Numbered from the stretch's first letter, positions 31,706 to 43,128 are shown. The stretch: 64,000 nucleotides of DNA from Lacipirellula parvula (GCF_009177095.1 NZ_AP021861.1:1966501-2030500); one strand, 5' to 3'. Notes: a model not told the origin generated them from the letters alone. Numbers and translations: made by a program.

Positions 31706-34538
31706 CGCTATCCGTCGCGACGCGCGCCAGCTCCTCGGCAAGGTATTGGCCGGTCACCGACGCCGGGTTGCGGGCGACTTCCTCCGGCGTCCCGACCGCG
31801 ACGATTTGGCCACCCATCTCCGCCGGACCGGGGCCGAGATCGATGATGTAGTCCGCCGCCCGCATCATCTGGAGGTTGTGCTCGACGACGATCAGCGAGT
31901 GCCCCATCGCGACGAGCGATTCAAAGCATTCGATCAACTGCATCACGTCGGAGAAGTGGAGCCCCGTCGTCGGCTCGTCGAGCACGAACAGCGTCCGCCC
32001 CTTGCGAGCGGCCGACACGTAGTTAGCGAGTTTCAACCGTTGCGATTCGCCGCCGCTAAGCGTGTTCGCCGGCTGGCCGAGCCGCAGGTAGTCGAGGCCG
32101 ACGTCGATGAGGCACTTCAGCCGGGCCAGTACCTTCTTGTGACCGCGGAAGAAATTAAATGCCTCGCGGACGGATAGGTTCAGCACGTCGGCGATGCTGA
32201 GGCCGCGGTACTTCACTTCGAGCACTTCGCGGCGATAGCGGGCGCCATGGCACTCGGGGCACTTGATGTAGACGTCGGCCATGAACCGCATGTCGATCTG
32301 CTTGTAGCCGTCGCCTTGGCACGCCTCGCAGCGGCCCTCCTCGGCGTTGAAGCTGAAGTGCCCCGCCTTGAAAGAACGGGCCTTCGCCTCGGTTGTTTCT
32401 GCAAAGAGCGTGCGAATCGGATCGAACGCTTTCACGTAGGTGACGGGGTTTGAGCGCGGCGTGCGGCCGATGGGACTTTGGTCGACGCGGAGCGCGTCTT
32501 CGACCTGGCCGGCGCCGATGAGGTCGTCGAAATCGGCCGGACGATCGCTTTCCATCCGCAACTTCTGGGCGACGGCGGGGAACAACGTCTGCTGGACGAG
32601 CGTGCTCTTCCCTGCGCCGCTAACGCCGGTCACGACGCAGAGCAGCCCGAGTGGGAACTCCGCAGTGACGTTTTGCAGGTTGTTGCCGCGAGCGCCAACA
32701 AGTTTCAGCCAGCCATGAGTGGTGGGGCGGCGGGTCTTCTTTTCCGTGCCGATACGCCGGCCGGCAATCCACTCGCCGGTGCGGCTTTCAGGATCGTCGA
32801 GCATCGCGACCGGCGAGCCCTGAAAAATGACTTTGCCGCCGAACTCGCCGGCGCCGGGGCCCATTTCGACCACGTGCTCAGCCGCTTGGATGAGCGATGG
32901 TTCATGCTCGACGAGCGCCACCGTGTTGCCGCGTTCCCGCAGGCTGCGCACAGCTTCGACCAGCCGCGGTAGATCTGCGGGGTGCAGGCCGGCCGATGGT
33001 TCGTCGAGGACGTAAAGCATGCCGGTGAGGTTTGAACCGAGCGCCGCCGTGAGCGAGACTCGCTGCGCTTCGCCGCCGCTAAGGGTGCGAAGGGAACGAT
33101 CAATCGCGAGATGCCCGACGCCGACGCGCTCCAGGTAGCCAAGCCGCGCGGTCACCTGATCGACCAGCAACTGGCCAACTTGCCGTTGCCAGTCGGTGAG
33201 CATCAATCCGCGGAGCCACGCGAGCGCTTCGCTCACCCGCATCGCCATCGCCTCAGCGATGTTCCAGCCGGCAATCCGCACGGCGAGCGCTTCCGGCTTC
33301 AGCCGTGCGCCACCGCAGGTGGGGCAGGGGTAGTAGCTACGCCAGCGACTGAGGAAGACGCGGATGTGCATCTTGTACTTGCGCCGCTCCAGCCAGCTGA
33401 AAAAGCCATTGAGGCCGCCGAACTTTTTTTCCGGCACGCCCTCTCGAATGAGTCGCAGATGCTCGTCGTTCAATTCGCGGAACGGCACGTCGACTGGAAT
33501 GCCATGCTTCGGGGCGAGGGCGAGCAACTCGTCGAGTTCATGCGAATAGGCGGGCGTATTCCAGGGGGCGATGGCGCCGTCGCGTAGCGATTTCTCGGCG
33601 TCGGGAACCACGCGCTGCATGTCGACGTCGATGATGTTGCCGAACCCCTCGCACGCCTTGCAGGCGCCGAGCGGGTTGTTGTAGTTCAGCAGTTGCGGCT
33701 CGACGTCGGGATATTGGATGTTGCAGCGTTCGCAACGCAGGACGTTGCTGTAGCGGCGCTTGGTCCAGGTGCGATCATCGATGCTCAGGAGTTGTACGGG
33801 GTCGCCAGTCTCGATCCACGCTATCGCCGCCCCGCGGCCTGCCTCGAGCGCATTTTCCAACGAGTCGCGCAGTCGCGTTCCATCTCCTGCCTGCACCGTC
33901 ACGCGGTCGATGACGACTTCAAGCTCCTTCAACTCGCTCAGCCGCGCGGCCAGTTCGGGAGTGATCTCTTCAGTCTTCCCCGCCAAGATGCAGCGGCGGT
34001 AGCCGAGCGCCGCCAAATCAGCCAGCCATTCCTCGGCGTTGCGTTCCTTGCCGCGGAGCGATTTGAAGCCGAGCATCAGCCGCGTGCCGGCCGGCAGGCT
34101 TAGGAGTTCGTTCGCTGCCGACTCGGCCGAGTCGCGCTCTACCCGTTCGCCGCAGTCGTAGCAAATCACCTCGCCGAGTCGGGCGAACAACAGCTGCAAG
34201 TGCTCGTTCACTTGCGTCGCGCTGCCGACAGTCGCCCGGCTCGAGCGGCTCACATGCTTCCGCGTGACGGCGACGGAGGGAGGAATTCCCTCGATGCTCT
34301 CGGCGGCCGGTTTGTCGAGTTGTTCGAGAAACTGCCGCGTGTATGTCGAAAAGCTTTCGACGTACCGTCGTTGCCCCTCGGTGTAGAGCGTGTCGAGCGC
34401 CAGGCTCGTCTTGCCGCTGCCGCTCACGCCGCAAAAGGCGATCAGCCGCCGGTGTGGGAGATCAAGATCGACCTCTTTGAGATTATGGACCGCCACCCCG
34501 CGCAGTCGAATCATCGGCGGCGAACCATTGGCATCCAC
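31698..34538 (-). CDS. uvrA: excinuclease ABC subunit A
   Basis: DNA-damage-recognition ATPase of nucleotide excision repair. The 946-residue length is normal. Two ABC modules are present: Walker A GVSGSGKTS near residues 37-45 and GVSGAGKST near 638, signatures LSGGEAQR and LSGGESQR, and Walker B LYVLDEPSAGLH and LFVLDEPTTGLH. Two zinc sites are visible: CERCN...CKACEGFG near 275-305 and CEACQGDGY...CPECHGARY near 735-765. No UvrB or UvrC gene is adjacent. The gene heads a minus-strand cluster overlapped by an unknown gene and a LigD-type phosphoesterase. Confidence 0.96.
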   Translation of the reverse strand: MDANGSPPMIRLRGVAVHNLKEVDLDLPHRRLIAFCGVSGSGKTSLALDTLYTEGQRRYVESFSTYTRQFLEQLDKPAAESIEGIPPSVAVTRKHVSRSSRATVGSATQVNEHLQLLFARLGEVICYDCGERVERDSAESAANELLSLPAGTRLMLGFKSLRGKERNAEEWLADLAALGYRRCILAGKTEEITPELAARLSELKELEVVIDRVTVQAGDGTRLRDSLENALEAGRGAAIAWIETGDPVQLLSIDDRTWTKRRYSNVLRCERCNIQYPDVEPQLLNYNNPLGACKACEGFGNIIDVDMQRVVPDAEKSLRDGAIAPWNTPAYSHELDELLALAPKHGIPVDVPFRELNDEHLRLIREGVPEKKFGGLNGFFSWLERRKYKMHIRVFLSRWRSYYPCPTCGGARLKPEALAVRIAGWNIAEAMAMRVSEALAWLRGLMLTDWQRQVGQLLVDQVTARLGYLERVGVGHLAIDRSLRTLSGGEAQRVSLTAALGSNLTGMLYVLDEPSAGLHPADLPRLVEAVRSLRERGNTVALVEHEPSLIQAAEHVVEMGPGAGEFGGKVIFQGSPVAMLDDPESRTGEWIAGRRIGTEKKTRRPTTHGWLKLVGARGNNLQNVTAEFPLGLLCVVTGVSGAGKSTLVQQTLFPAVAQKLRMESDRPADFDDLIGAGQVEDALRVDQSPIGRTPRSNPVTYVKAFDPIRTLFAETTEAKARSFKAGHFSFNAEEGRCEACQGDGYKQIDMRFMADVYIKCPECHGARYRREVLEVKYRGLSIADVLNLSVREAFNFFRGHKKVLARLKCLIDVGLDYLRLGQPANTLSGGESQRLKLANYVSAARKGRTLFVLDEPTTGLHFSDVMQLIECFESLVAMGHSLIVVEHNLQMMRAADYIIDLGPGPAEMGGQIVAVGTPEEVARNPASVTGQYLAEELARVATDSDD

Positions 34539-34631
34539 GCGGTCGGTCCTTTCCCTGTGGTCGTCGGCAAGCTCTGGGCAAACCGCTCAGTGTACCGCGC
34601 CAGTCGGGGGAGACGCCACCGGGGCGGAGAT

Positions 34632-34640
34632 TGCTATAAT
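34632..34640 (+). promoter_or_regulatory. extended -10 promoter (TGCTATAAT)
   Basis: Perfect TATAAT at 34635-34640 with a TG two bases upstream, predicting a start near 34647 and a 35-base leader before the ATG at 34682. No -35 match is evident. The flanking TGCTATAATTC is the same as at 22955. Confidence 0.55.
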
Positions 34641-34681
34641 TCGCGGACGCCCTCAGCCTGGCTCCTTCGTCAAGTCACTCG

Positions 34682-34978
34682 ATGCCCGCCAAACGCAAGC
34701 GAATCAATCCGTTTTACGCCCTGCTCGTTCCCGCGGGATTCGTCTTCGCGGTGACGGCGTTCGCGTACGGGTACATGGCGTTCCAAGCGGTGAACGCCGT
34801 CCGCTCGCAGGCGAACGCCCACGCTGGGCACCCGCTGTATCGCTGGCTGCGGGCCTATGGCGACGAGGCGATGTTGATCCAGCTGGCGATTTTGGCCGCG
34901 CTGACGATCGCCGCTCTCGCGACCGACCGCTATTGGGATCCCGTCGAGAAAACTGAACCGAAACCTCCTGCCACGTGA
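34682..34978 (+). CDS. small two-helix membrane protein
   Basis: A 98-residue protein with a basic start (MPAKRKR) and two transmembrane segments at about 11-37 and 62-82, joined by a polar loop with HPLYRWLRAYGDEA. The short C-terminus (VEKTEPKPP) is polar. No family recognised. It precedes the cupin gene by 7 bases, so the two are very probably in one transcript driven by the promoter at 34632. Confidence 0.7.
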   Translation: MPAKRKRINPFYALLVPAGFVFAVTAFAYGYMAFQAVNAVRSQANAHAGHPLYRWLRAYGDEAMLIQLAILAALTIAALATDRYWDPVEKTEPKPPAT

Positions 34979-34985
34979 GCCGATC

Positions 34986-35372
34986 ATGCGCATCAAACGC
35001 AACACGGAAGTCCCGCTCAACGACGTCACCATGGAAGGCGCCGCCGGCTGCAAAGTGCGCTGGCTCGTCGGCGAGGCCGACTCGGCGCCGAATTTCGCCA
35101 TGCGGCAGTTCGAACTTGAGCCGGGCGGCCACACGCCGCGGCATTTCCATCCTTACGAGCACGAGATCTTCGTGCTGGAAGGGGAGGGGAGCATCTTCGA
35201 CGGCCAGCAGGAACAGCCGCTACGCCCCGGCGACGTCGTGCTTGTGTCGCCGGACGACGTGCATCAATTTCGCAATGTCGGCGGCACGCCGTTCAAGATG
35301 CTGTGTCTCATTCCGAACTCCGCGGCGGACAAGAAAGTGACCGTGGTGCCTGAGTGCGGCATCGAGCGTTAA
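34986..35372 (+). CDS. cupin domain protein
   Basis: A 128-residue single-domain cupin. The metal-binding motif 1 reads GGHTPRHFHPYEHEIFVLEG at about 47-66 with His-His-Glu ligands, and motif 2 reads PGDVVLVSPDDVHQFRN near 81-97 with the fourth-ligand histidine. Such small cupins are metal-binding enzymes or sensors with varied substrates; nothing here fixes a substrate. It lies 7 bases after the membrane-protein gene and 60 bases before ligA. Confidence 0.9.
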   Translation: MRIKRNTEVPLNDVTMEGAAGCKVRWLVGEADSAPNFAMRQFELEPGGHTPRHFHPYEHEIFVLEGEGSIFDGQQEQPLRPGDVVLVSPDDVHQFRNVGGTPFKMLCLIPNSAADKKVTVVPECGIER

Positions 35373-37448
<2,076 letters not shown>

Positions 37449-37455
37449 CGATTTT

Positions 37456-37485
37456 TAGCCCCCGGTTCTTCAAACCGGGGCTCTA
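37456..37485. repeat. dispersed hairpin repeat, family A copy 3
   Basis: TAGCCCCCGGTTCTTCAAAC followed by CGGGGCTCTA; same orientation as the copy at 1708. Sits directly after ligA and could end its transcription. Confidence 0.75.
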
Positions 37486-37519
37486 ACGGCGTCCCACTCT
37501 CATCACCCCAATCAACGCC

Positions 37520-38041
37520 ATGACGCCCCCCGCCAATCCCGCCGGCGAGTACGTCGCCGAACCCCAACCCACCGACGCCCGTCGCGCGGAACTGATTGCG
37601 ATCATCGAGCAAGCGCCGCAGCAATTGAGTCGGGCCGTCGCGGGGCTCAGTGACGAGCAACTCAACGCGAAGTACCTCAACTGGTCGATCCGCCAAATCG
37701 TCCAACACATCGCCGATAGCCACGCCCATAGCTACATCCGCTGCAAGTGGACGCTCACCGAGGAGCAGCCGCTCATCAAAGCGTATGACGAGAACCTTTG
37801 GTCGGCGCTTCCCGATGCTCGCGAGGGCAATATCGCCGCCCCGCTGGCGATGCTCGCCGGCGTTCACCAATGTTGGGTGCAAATACTGCGAGCAATGACG
37901 CCCGCCGATTTCGCTCGCAGTTTTAACCACCCCGAGACGGGCAAGGCGGTCGTCCTGAACGACGCGCTGAGCTACTACGCCTGGCATGGCCAGCATCACA
38001 CGGCGCAGATCAGCTGGCTACGCGAGCAGCATGGCTGGTGA
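37520..38041 (+). CDS. DinB/YfiT-family putative metal-dependent hydrolase
   Basis: A 173-residue four-helix-bundle protein of the DinB superfamily, closest in pattern to YfiT (LNWSIRQIVQHIADSHAHSYIR). The three histidine metal ligands are visible: His63 (VQHIADSH), His156 and His160 (WHGQHHTAQI). Relatives transfer bacillithiol or hydrolyse unknown thiol substrates; the exact reaction cannot be read from the sequence. It follows ligA by 71 bases and converges with the LacI-type gene. Confidence 0.85.
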   Translation: MTPPANPAGEYVAEPQPTDARRAELIAIIEQAPQQLSRAVAGLSDEQLNAKYLNWSIRQIVQHIADSHAHSYIRCKWTLTEEQPLIKAYDENLWSALPDAREGNIAAPLAMLAGVHQCWVQILRAMTPADFARSFNHPETGKAVVLNDALSYYAWHGQHHTAQISWLREQHGW

Positions 38042-38061
38042 GACGAGCGTGACCTGGAGCA

Positions 38062-39123
38062 CTACTCCGCCACGCGCCCCGTAGATTTCCGCACAATAAG
38101 GTCCGCTCCGACGCGGATCGTCGTCGGTGGGCTGTCGAACATCTCGCCATCGAGCCGGTCCAGGATCAATTGCGCGGCTCGGCGGCCGATCTCGCGCGGC
38201 CGTTGCCGCATCGTGGTGAGAGCCGGCCGCAGCGTGGCGGCAAAGTCGAGATCAGCGAAGCCGATGATCGACAAGTCGCGGGGAATCTCCAGCCCCAGTT
38301 CCGCGGCCGCTTCGTACAGGTAGAGCGCTTCGTGATCGGTGACCGCAAAGACGGCCGTAGGCCGCGGCGTTTGCGACAGGATCTCGCGGGCCACCTCGAG
38401 GCCGTCGGTGCCCCAGGGGTTGAGCCGGCGGCTCGTCACCTCGACGCCGCACAATTCCTCGACGGCTTGCTCAAAGCATTCGCGCCGACGCACTGCCCAT
38501 GCTTGCCACGCCGCTTCGCGCGACGAGAGGCAGGCGATTCGTTTGTGCCCCAGGCTGATGAGATGTTCGGCCACTGCCCGCGCGCTCGCCGCTTCGTCAG
38601 TTTCGATCGAGTCGGCGATCTGGTCTTCAGAATATTCGTGGTCGATCACCGCTACGGGAACTTTGCGTTCCAGCAACTCGCGGAAGTGGTCATAGTAAGC
38701 AACCGCGAACGACGGCCACAGAATGAGGCCGTCGACGCGACGATCGAGCAACCGGCTGATTTGCTTAAAGCCTTCGTCTTCGTCTTTTTCGAAGTGGGGC
38801 ATCTCCTGGCAATCGCCAACCCAGACCGTGATCGGCAGGTAGTCGGCTTGCGCAAGCACTAGATGAATGCCGGCGAGCACGTCGACCCAGAACGAATCGA
38901 ACGGCGGAATCATCACGCCAATCGTGCGGGTGCGGCCGGTTTGCATGCCGCTGACGAGCAGATTACGCCGCCAGCCAAGTTCTCGCGCCGCTTCGAGGAC
39001 GCGATCGCACGTTTCTTCGCCGAAGCGTTGCCGCTCGCCGCGCAGAATGCGCGACGCGGCGCTGAGCGAGACATTGGCCTTCGCCGCCACATCCTTCAAA
39101 CGCGGAACTTGCGAACTAGCCAT
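38062..39123 (-). CDS. LacI-family transcriptional regulator
   Basis: A 353-residue DNA-binding repressor. The N-terminal helix-turn-helix is canonical (LKDVAAKANVSLSAASRILRGE at about 9-30), with a hinge helix and a periplasmic-binding-protein-like sensor domain (TIGVMIPPF, DGLILWPS, VAVIDHEYS, GHKRIACLSS, PTAVFAVTDHEALYLYEAAAELGL, LSIIGFADLDFAATLRPALTTMRQ). The sugar is unknown; because the divergent neighbour is a GH130 mannoside phosphorylase, a mannose-containing ligand is the natural inference. The operator should lie in the 418-base region between them. Confidence 0.92.
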   Translation of the reverse strand: MASSQVPRLKDVAAKANVSLSAASRILRGERQRFGEETCDRVLEAARELGWRRNLLVSGMQTGRTRTIGVMIPPFDSFWVDVLAGIHLVLAQADYLPITVWVGDCQEMPHFEKDEDEGFKQISRLLDRRVDGLILWPSFAVAYYDHFRELLERKVPVAVIDHEYSEDQIADSIETDEAASARAVAEHLISLGHKRIACLSSREAAWQAWAVRRRECFEQAVEELCGVEVTSRRLNPWGTDGLEVAREILSQTPRPTAVFAVTDHEALYLYEAAAELGLEIPRDLSIIGFADLDFAATLRPALTTMRQRPREIGRRAAQLILDRLDGEMFDSPPTTIRVGADLIVRKSTGRVAE

Positions 39124-39541
39124 ATCTCATTCCCCTCCCTCGCAGGAGGGGCCAGGGGAGGGATTCCCGACCCGACTTTCAACTCGCGCGATCTGAACTG
39201 GCGAGCGGCTGCGATCGCAACCGCAGCTTGCCAACAAGCCGCAGTCGCACAACTACTTGCCAATTTTTGCCGGCAGAGCGACACCGCCAGCCTCTATTAT
39301 CTCGACCGCAGGCGCTAGCAGCAATCGCCAGTTTCCGTCGCTTCCGAATTTTCCGCTGTTAAACTAGTTGAACGATTCCGACCCCGTAGCTAAAGTTTAG
39401 ATTGGCGGCGACGAAGCCGCTGCGCGCCTCCCGCCCGGCAAGTGGGGCATCGCGAACGGGGCTCCTCCACGGGTTCCGACGCTGTTGCCGAGGACTGGGG
39501 CACGCCACCGGACTCTTCATCTTCCACAGGACTTTCCTCGG
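39124..39541. promoter_or_regulatory. 418-base divergent region, candidate regulatory region of the mannoside genes
   Basis: Lies between lacI-type and GH130 genes. It begins with a CCCTCCC / GGGGAGGG palindromic repeat at 39127-39162 of the same type as that at 9249. A LacI operator is a palindrome of about 14-18 bases with central CG; I could not pick one with confidence. AGGA at 39524 precedes the chosen GH130 ATG. Confidence 0.45.
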
Positions 39542-40609
39542 ATGGCCGACCAATTCTCTCCCGTCAACGCTGGCGGAACCGCCTTGGCTGCTCACAAGGG
39601 GCAGGCAACCAATCGCGGTAAGCTGGCAGCCGCGCCCGCCATGCCCTGGCAAGAGCGACCGGCCGGATCGAAAGACGTCGTCTGGCGCCATTCCGCAAAT
39701 CCTGTGATCGGCCGCCGCCCGCTGCCCGATGTGCTGGGCATCTACAACAGCGCTGTCATTCCGTTTGGCGACGGCTTCGCCGCAGTGTTTCGCCTGGAAG
39801 ACCGCACCCGATTCCCGCGGCTGCACATGGGCTGGAGCGACGACGGCCTACAGTGGCACATCGAGCCGACGCCGATCGTGTTCAAGAATCGCCCTGGCGA
39901 CGGCGACGAGGTCTCCGACTACGCCTACGACCCGCGCGTCGTGAAGATCGAAGACAAGTACTACATCACCTGGTGCGGCGGGACGAACGGCCCGACGATC
40001 AGCGTCGCCACGACGACCGACTTCCAAGAATTCACGCGGCTCGACAACGCCTTCCTGCCCCACAACCGCAACGGCGTGTTGTTCCCACGGCGGATCGACG
40101 GCAAGTATTTCATGCTGAGCCGTCCGAGCGACAACGGCCATACGCCGTTCGGCGACATCTACATTAGCCAAAGCCCGGATATGATCCACTGGGGCAAACA
40201 CCGCAAGGTGATGGGCCGCGGCGGTGATGAGCACGGTCTTTGGTGGGAGCGGACGAAGATCGGCGCCGGCCCCGTGCCGATCGAGATTGAAGACGGCTGG
40301 TTGATGATCTATCACGGCGTGATGGATACTTGCAACGGTTTCGTCTATCACATGGGCGCCGCGATTCTCGATCGCGACGAGCCGTGGAAGGTCGCCTACC
40401 GCTGTAGCAACATCCTGCTGGCGCCGGAGGCCGACTACGAAGTTTTCGGTCATGTGCCGAACGTCGTGTTCCCAGTGGCGGCGCTCTGCGATCAGGAGCA
40501 AGATCGGCTGGCCGTTTACTACGGCGCCGCCGATACCGTGACTTGCCTCTGCTACTCGCGGTTGAGCGAGTTGATCAGCTACATTAAGGAAAACTCGCTG
40601 GTCTTCTAG
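39542..40609 (+). CDS. GH130 family mannoside phosphorylase or hydrolase
   Basis: A 355-residue cytoplasmic five-bladed beta-propeller enzyme. GH130 proteins mostly phosphorolyse beta-1,4-mannosidic bonds, releasing mannose 1-phosphate. Visible features: FRLEDRTRFPRLHMGWSDDG, the general-acid region with Asp130 (YAYDPRVVKIEDKYYITW), RIDGKYFMLSRPS, and KIGAGPVPIEIEDGWLMIYHGV, which fits phosphorolytic subfamilies. No signal peptide in the chosen frame (ATG 39542; an alternative ATG at 39641 is also reasonable). The neighbours are a symporter downstream and a LacI regulator upstream. Confidence 0.88.
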   Translation: MADQFSPVNAGGTALAAHKGQATNRGKLAAAPAMPWQERPAGSKDVVWRHSANPVIGRRPLPDVLGIYNSAVIPFGDGFAAVFRLEDRTRFPRLHMGWSDDGLQWHIEPTPIVFKNRPGDGDEVSDYAYDPRVVKIEDKYYITWCGGTNGPTISVATTTDFQEFTRLDNAFLPHNRNGVLFPRRIDGKYFMLSRPSDNGHTPFGDIYISQSPDMIHWGKHRKVMGRGGDEHGLWWERTKIGAGPVPIEIEDGWLMIYHGVMDTCNGFVYHMGAAILDRDEPWKVAYRCSNILLAPEADYEVFGHVPNVVFPVAALCDQEQDRLAVYYGAADTVTCLCYSRLSELISYIKENSLVF

Positions 40610-40616
40610 TCGCAGC

Positions 40617-40702
40617 CCCGGCCTCTGCGCGGGGGGTAAGTCTGAGGTACGCTGTACGTTTTGCAGGGGTGACGCGACCCTCGGGCGGAGCCCGGGGCCA
40701 GT
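40617..40702. repeat. REPIN-like doublet of CCCCGG hairpins
   Basis: Hairpin 40617-40645 (CAGCCCCGGCCTCTGCGCGG) and inverted hairpin near 40679-40702 (CTCGGGCGGAGCCCGGGGCC) with a 35-base spacer. It separates GH130 from the symporter and covers the apparent upstream extension of the symporter reading frame. Confidence 0.7.
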
Positions 40703-40743
40703 GGAATTTCTCTTCGTTCGATCTCATCCGCGGGGCCGGGACT

Positions 40744-42657
40744 GTGCGCCTGCATCTGCTCGATATCTCCATCCTGCTCGGCTACTTCGTCGCCACGATT
40801 CTGATCGGGCTGTGGGTTTCGCGGCGCGGCAGCAAAGATCTCGACTCGTACTTCCTGGGCGGGAAATCGTTGCCCTGGTACGTGCTCGGCGTGTCGGACG
40901 CCTCGGGGATGTTCGATATCAGCGGCACGATGGTGATGGTCTTCTGGCTGTTCGTCTACGGCCTGAAAAGCATCTGGCTGCCGTTCGTGTGGCCGGTGTT
41001 CAATCAGGTCTTCCTGATGATGTTCCTCAGCGCCTGGCTCAGACGCTCGAACGTTCTTACCGGCGCCGAGTGGATTGAGTTTCGTTTCGGTCGCGGCTTA
41101 GGCGCCAACCTGGCTCACCTGAGCGTCGTGCTGTTCGCCGTGCTGAACGTCATCGGCATGCTCGCTTACGCGTTCAAAGGGATCGGCAAGTTTGCCGAAC
41201 GGATGTTGCCGTGGGACTTGCAGTCCACGCTCGCCGGCTGGGCGCCGTCGCTTTTGTCGACTGACCCCGCAGCGCTGCTCAACAACGAAAATCTCTACGC
41301 CCTCGTCATTCTGCTGCTCACGTCGCTTTACGCGATCAAGGGCGGCATGGTCAGCGTCGTCATCACCGAGGTGATGCAATTTTTCGTCCTGACGATCACC
41401 TCCGTCATCATCGGCATCACGGCGATCTACAAAGTTTCGCCGGAGATGATTCAAAAGGCCGTGCCCGAGGGCTGGTTGAGCCCGTTCTTCGGCTGGGAAC
41501 TGGGCCTCGATTGGAGCGGCCTACTGCAGCAGGCGAACGAGGTCATTGAGCAGGACGGGAATGAGTTGTTCGCCATCGCGTTCGGCCTGATGTTTTTCAA
41601 AGGCGTGCTCGCCAGTCTCGCGGGGCCGGCGCCCAACTACGACATGCAGCGGATCCTCGCCACGCGAACGCCGCGCGAGGCCTGCCTCATGAACGGCATG
41701 GTCAACCTCGTGCTCTACTTTCCGCGGTACATGATGATTACCGGCATCACGGTGCTGGCGGTTGCTTTCTCAATGGAAGAAATGCGATCGTTGAAGGCGG
41801 ACCAGTTTGAAGAGTTGCTGCCGATTGTGCTGACGCGGCACATCCCGGTTGGCGTCGTTGGCTTGCTGCTCGCGGGGCTGATAGCGGCGTTCATGTCGAA
41901 CTTCGCCGCCACGCTGAACGCCGCGCCGGCGTACATCGTGAACGACGTCTACAAGCGATTCATGAATCCCGATTGCACGCCACGCCGTGCGGTGACGCTG
42001 AGCCGCTTTGCGTCGATGGCCGTCCTGGCGATCGGCATCGGGTTCGGGCTGTTCACGACGCGCATCACCGACGTGATGATGTGGATCGTCGGCGCCCTCT
42101 ACACGGGCTACGTGATGGCCAACGTCCTGAAGTGGTATTGGTGGCGGTTCAACGGCTACGGCTACTTTTGGGGGATGGTGAGCGGCATCGGCGCCGCGAT
42201 GCTCGCGTCAAAAATCGCGAAGCTAGATGGCGTGGAGGCGTGGTTCGTCGAGCATATCGGCAACATGAACTCGCTTTACCTCATTCCGCCGATCTTGTTG
42301 GCTTCCGCGATTGGTTGCCTAGCGGGAACGCTGCTCACGCCGCCGGAAGACGAAGAGACGTTGCTCAACTTTTATGTGAAGACGCGACCATGGGGGGCGT
42401 GGGGGCCGATTCGCGAGCGGGCGATGGCGACGATTCCTGGCTTCGAGCCGAACCACGACTTTCGCATCAACATGTTCAACGTCGCGATCGGCATCGTCTG
42501 GCAGCTCTGCCTGACGGCGCTGCCGATCTACGTCGTGTTGCAGCAATGGAACTGGGCGATTCCCGTCGCGACGACGCTCGCGGTGACGAGCTTAACGCTC
42601 AAGTTCACCTGGTTCGACCGTCTGGAACACGATCCGCCGGCGGTTTGCACCGCCTAG
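40744..42657 (+). CDS. sodium:solute symporter (SSS family)
   Basis: A 637-residue inner-membrane transporter that imports a solute, likely a sugar, with sodium. About 13-14 hydrophobic segments are spread over the length. Family marks: DSYFLGGKSLPWYVLGVSD near the N-terminus, followed by the Na-binding region ASGMFDISGTMVM, then AEWIEFRFGRGLGANL and GLIAAFMSNFAATLNAAPAYIVNDVYKRF. GTG at 40744 (start RLHLLDISILLGYF) is chosen because the longer frame from 40669 runs through a repeat. The C-terminal hydrophilic part has LLTPPEDEETLLNFYVKTRPWG. Downstream of GH130, so it fits uptake of the phosphorylase substrate. Confidence 0.9.
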   Translation: MRLHLLDISILLGYFVATILIGLWVSRRGSKDLDSYFLGGKSLPWYVLGVSDASGMFDISGTMVMVFWLFVYGLKSIWLPFVWPVFNQVFLMMFLSAWLRRSNVLTGAEWIEFRFGRGLGANLAHLSVVLFAVLNVIGMLAYAFKGIGKFAERMLPWDLQSTLAGWAPSLLSTDPAALLNNENLYALVILLLTSLYAIKGGMVSVVITEVMQFFVLTITSVIIGITAIYKVSPEMIQKAVPEGWLSPFFGWELGLDWSGLLQQANEVIEQDGNELFAIAFGLMFFKGVLASLAGPAPNYDMQRILATRTPREACLMNGMVNLVLYFPRYMMITGITVLAVAFSMEEMRSLKADQFEELLPIVLTRHIPVGVVGLLLAGLIAAFMSNFAATLNAAPAYIVNDVYKRFMNPDCTPRRAVTLSRFASMAVLAIGIGFGLFTTRITDVMMWIVGALYTGYVMANVLKWYWWRFNGYGYFWGMVSGIGAAMLASKIAKLDGVEAWFVEHIGNMNSLYLIPPILLASAIGCLAGTLLTPPEDEETLLNFYVKTRPWGAWGPIRERAMATIPGFEPNHDFRINMFNVAIGIVWQLCLTALPIYVVLQQWNWAIPVATTLAVTSLTLKFTWFDRLEHDPPAVCTA

Positions 42658-42680
42658 CGTGCAGGCCGCTCGGAGATGGC

Positions 42681-42902
42681 CTAACACGCTTGGCGATGCT
42701 GAATCCGTTCGACAGGCGGCGCCATCGTCGACGCCGCTTCCAGCTTCTCTCGCACGTCGGCTTCCACCGACGCCTCCATTCCCAGCAAACGTAGCGCTGC
42801 GGCATGCTGCCCCGCAGCCGCCAACGTACGGGCTAGGAACCGGAGATCTTGTACGGCCCGCGCCACGGCGGCAGCGACTTCAGGAGCAAGAGGCTGGGGC
42901 AT
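42681..42902 (-). CDS. small hypothetical helical protein
   Basis: A 73-residue Ala/Arg-rich frame (MPQPLAPEVAAAVARAVQDL) with heptad-like spacing of Leu and Ala, compatible with a short helical protein or coiled coil. It faces the symporter and ends 23 bases from its stop. No family is known to me and a codon-composition artefact cannot be excluded. The sequence on to 43050 has no other gene. Confidence 0.35.
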   Translation of the reverse strand: MPQPLAPEVAAAVARAVQDLRFLARTLAAAGQHAAALRLLGMEASVEADVREKLEAASTMAPPVERIQHRQAC

Positions 42903-43050
42903 GGCGCGGGTTCCTCGGGCACTATTGATTCGACTCTCGTCGGAGAGCTAATTCTCGTGACTAGTTCGCTGGTCACTTCGGCTCTCCATCAGCATTTACG
43001 AGTCAATCATCCTCTTGGATATTACAAACTGGAAAGACCTGGCTACGGGT

Positions 43051-43091
43051 TAACGCGAAAACCCTCGGAGCGACCGCAGTCGCCCCGAGGG
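43051..43091 (-). terminator. Rho-independent terminator after the chemoreceptor
   Basis: Read on the minus strand: CCCTCGG outer stem (7 bp), a two-base bulge on each side, a CGAC/GTCG inner stem and a CGCA-type tetraloop, followed by TTTTCGCG. Lies about 38 bases after the chemoreceptor stop. Confidence 0.7.
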
Positions 43092-43128
43092 CCGTTTGCT
43101 TCAGCAGTAGGTTTCTAGGCTGTTAAGC

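Noticed and set aside
40669-40743. Upstream extension of the symporter gene
   Set aside because: These codons lie in or beside a hairpin doublet and have no membrane or family character; GTG at 40744 fits the symporter N-terminus.
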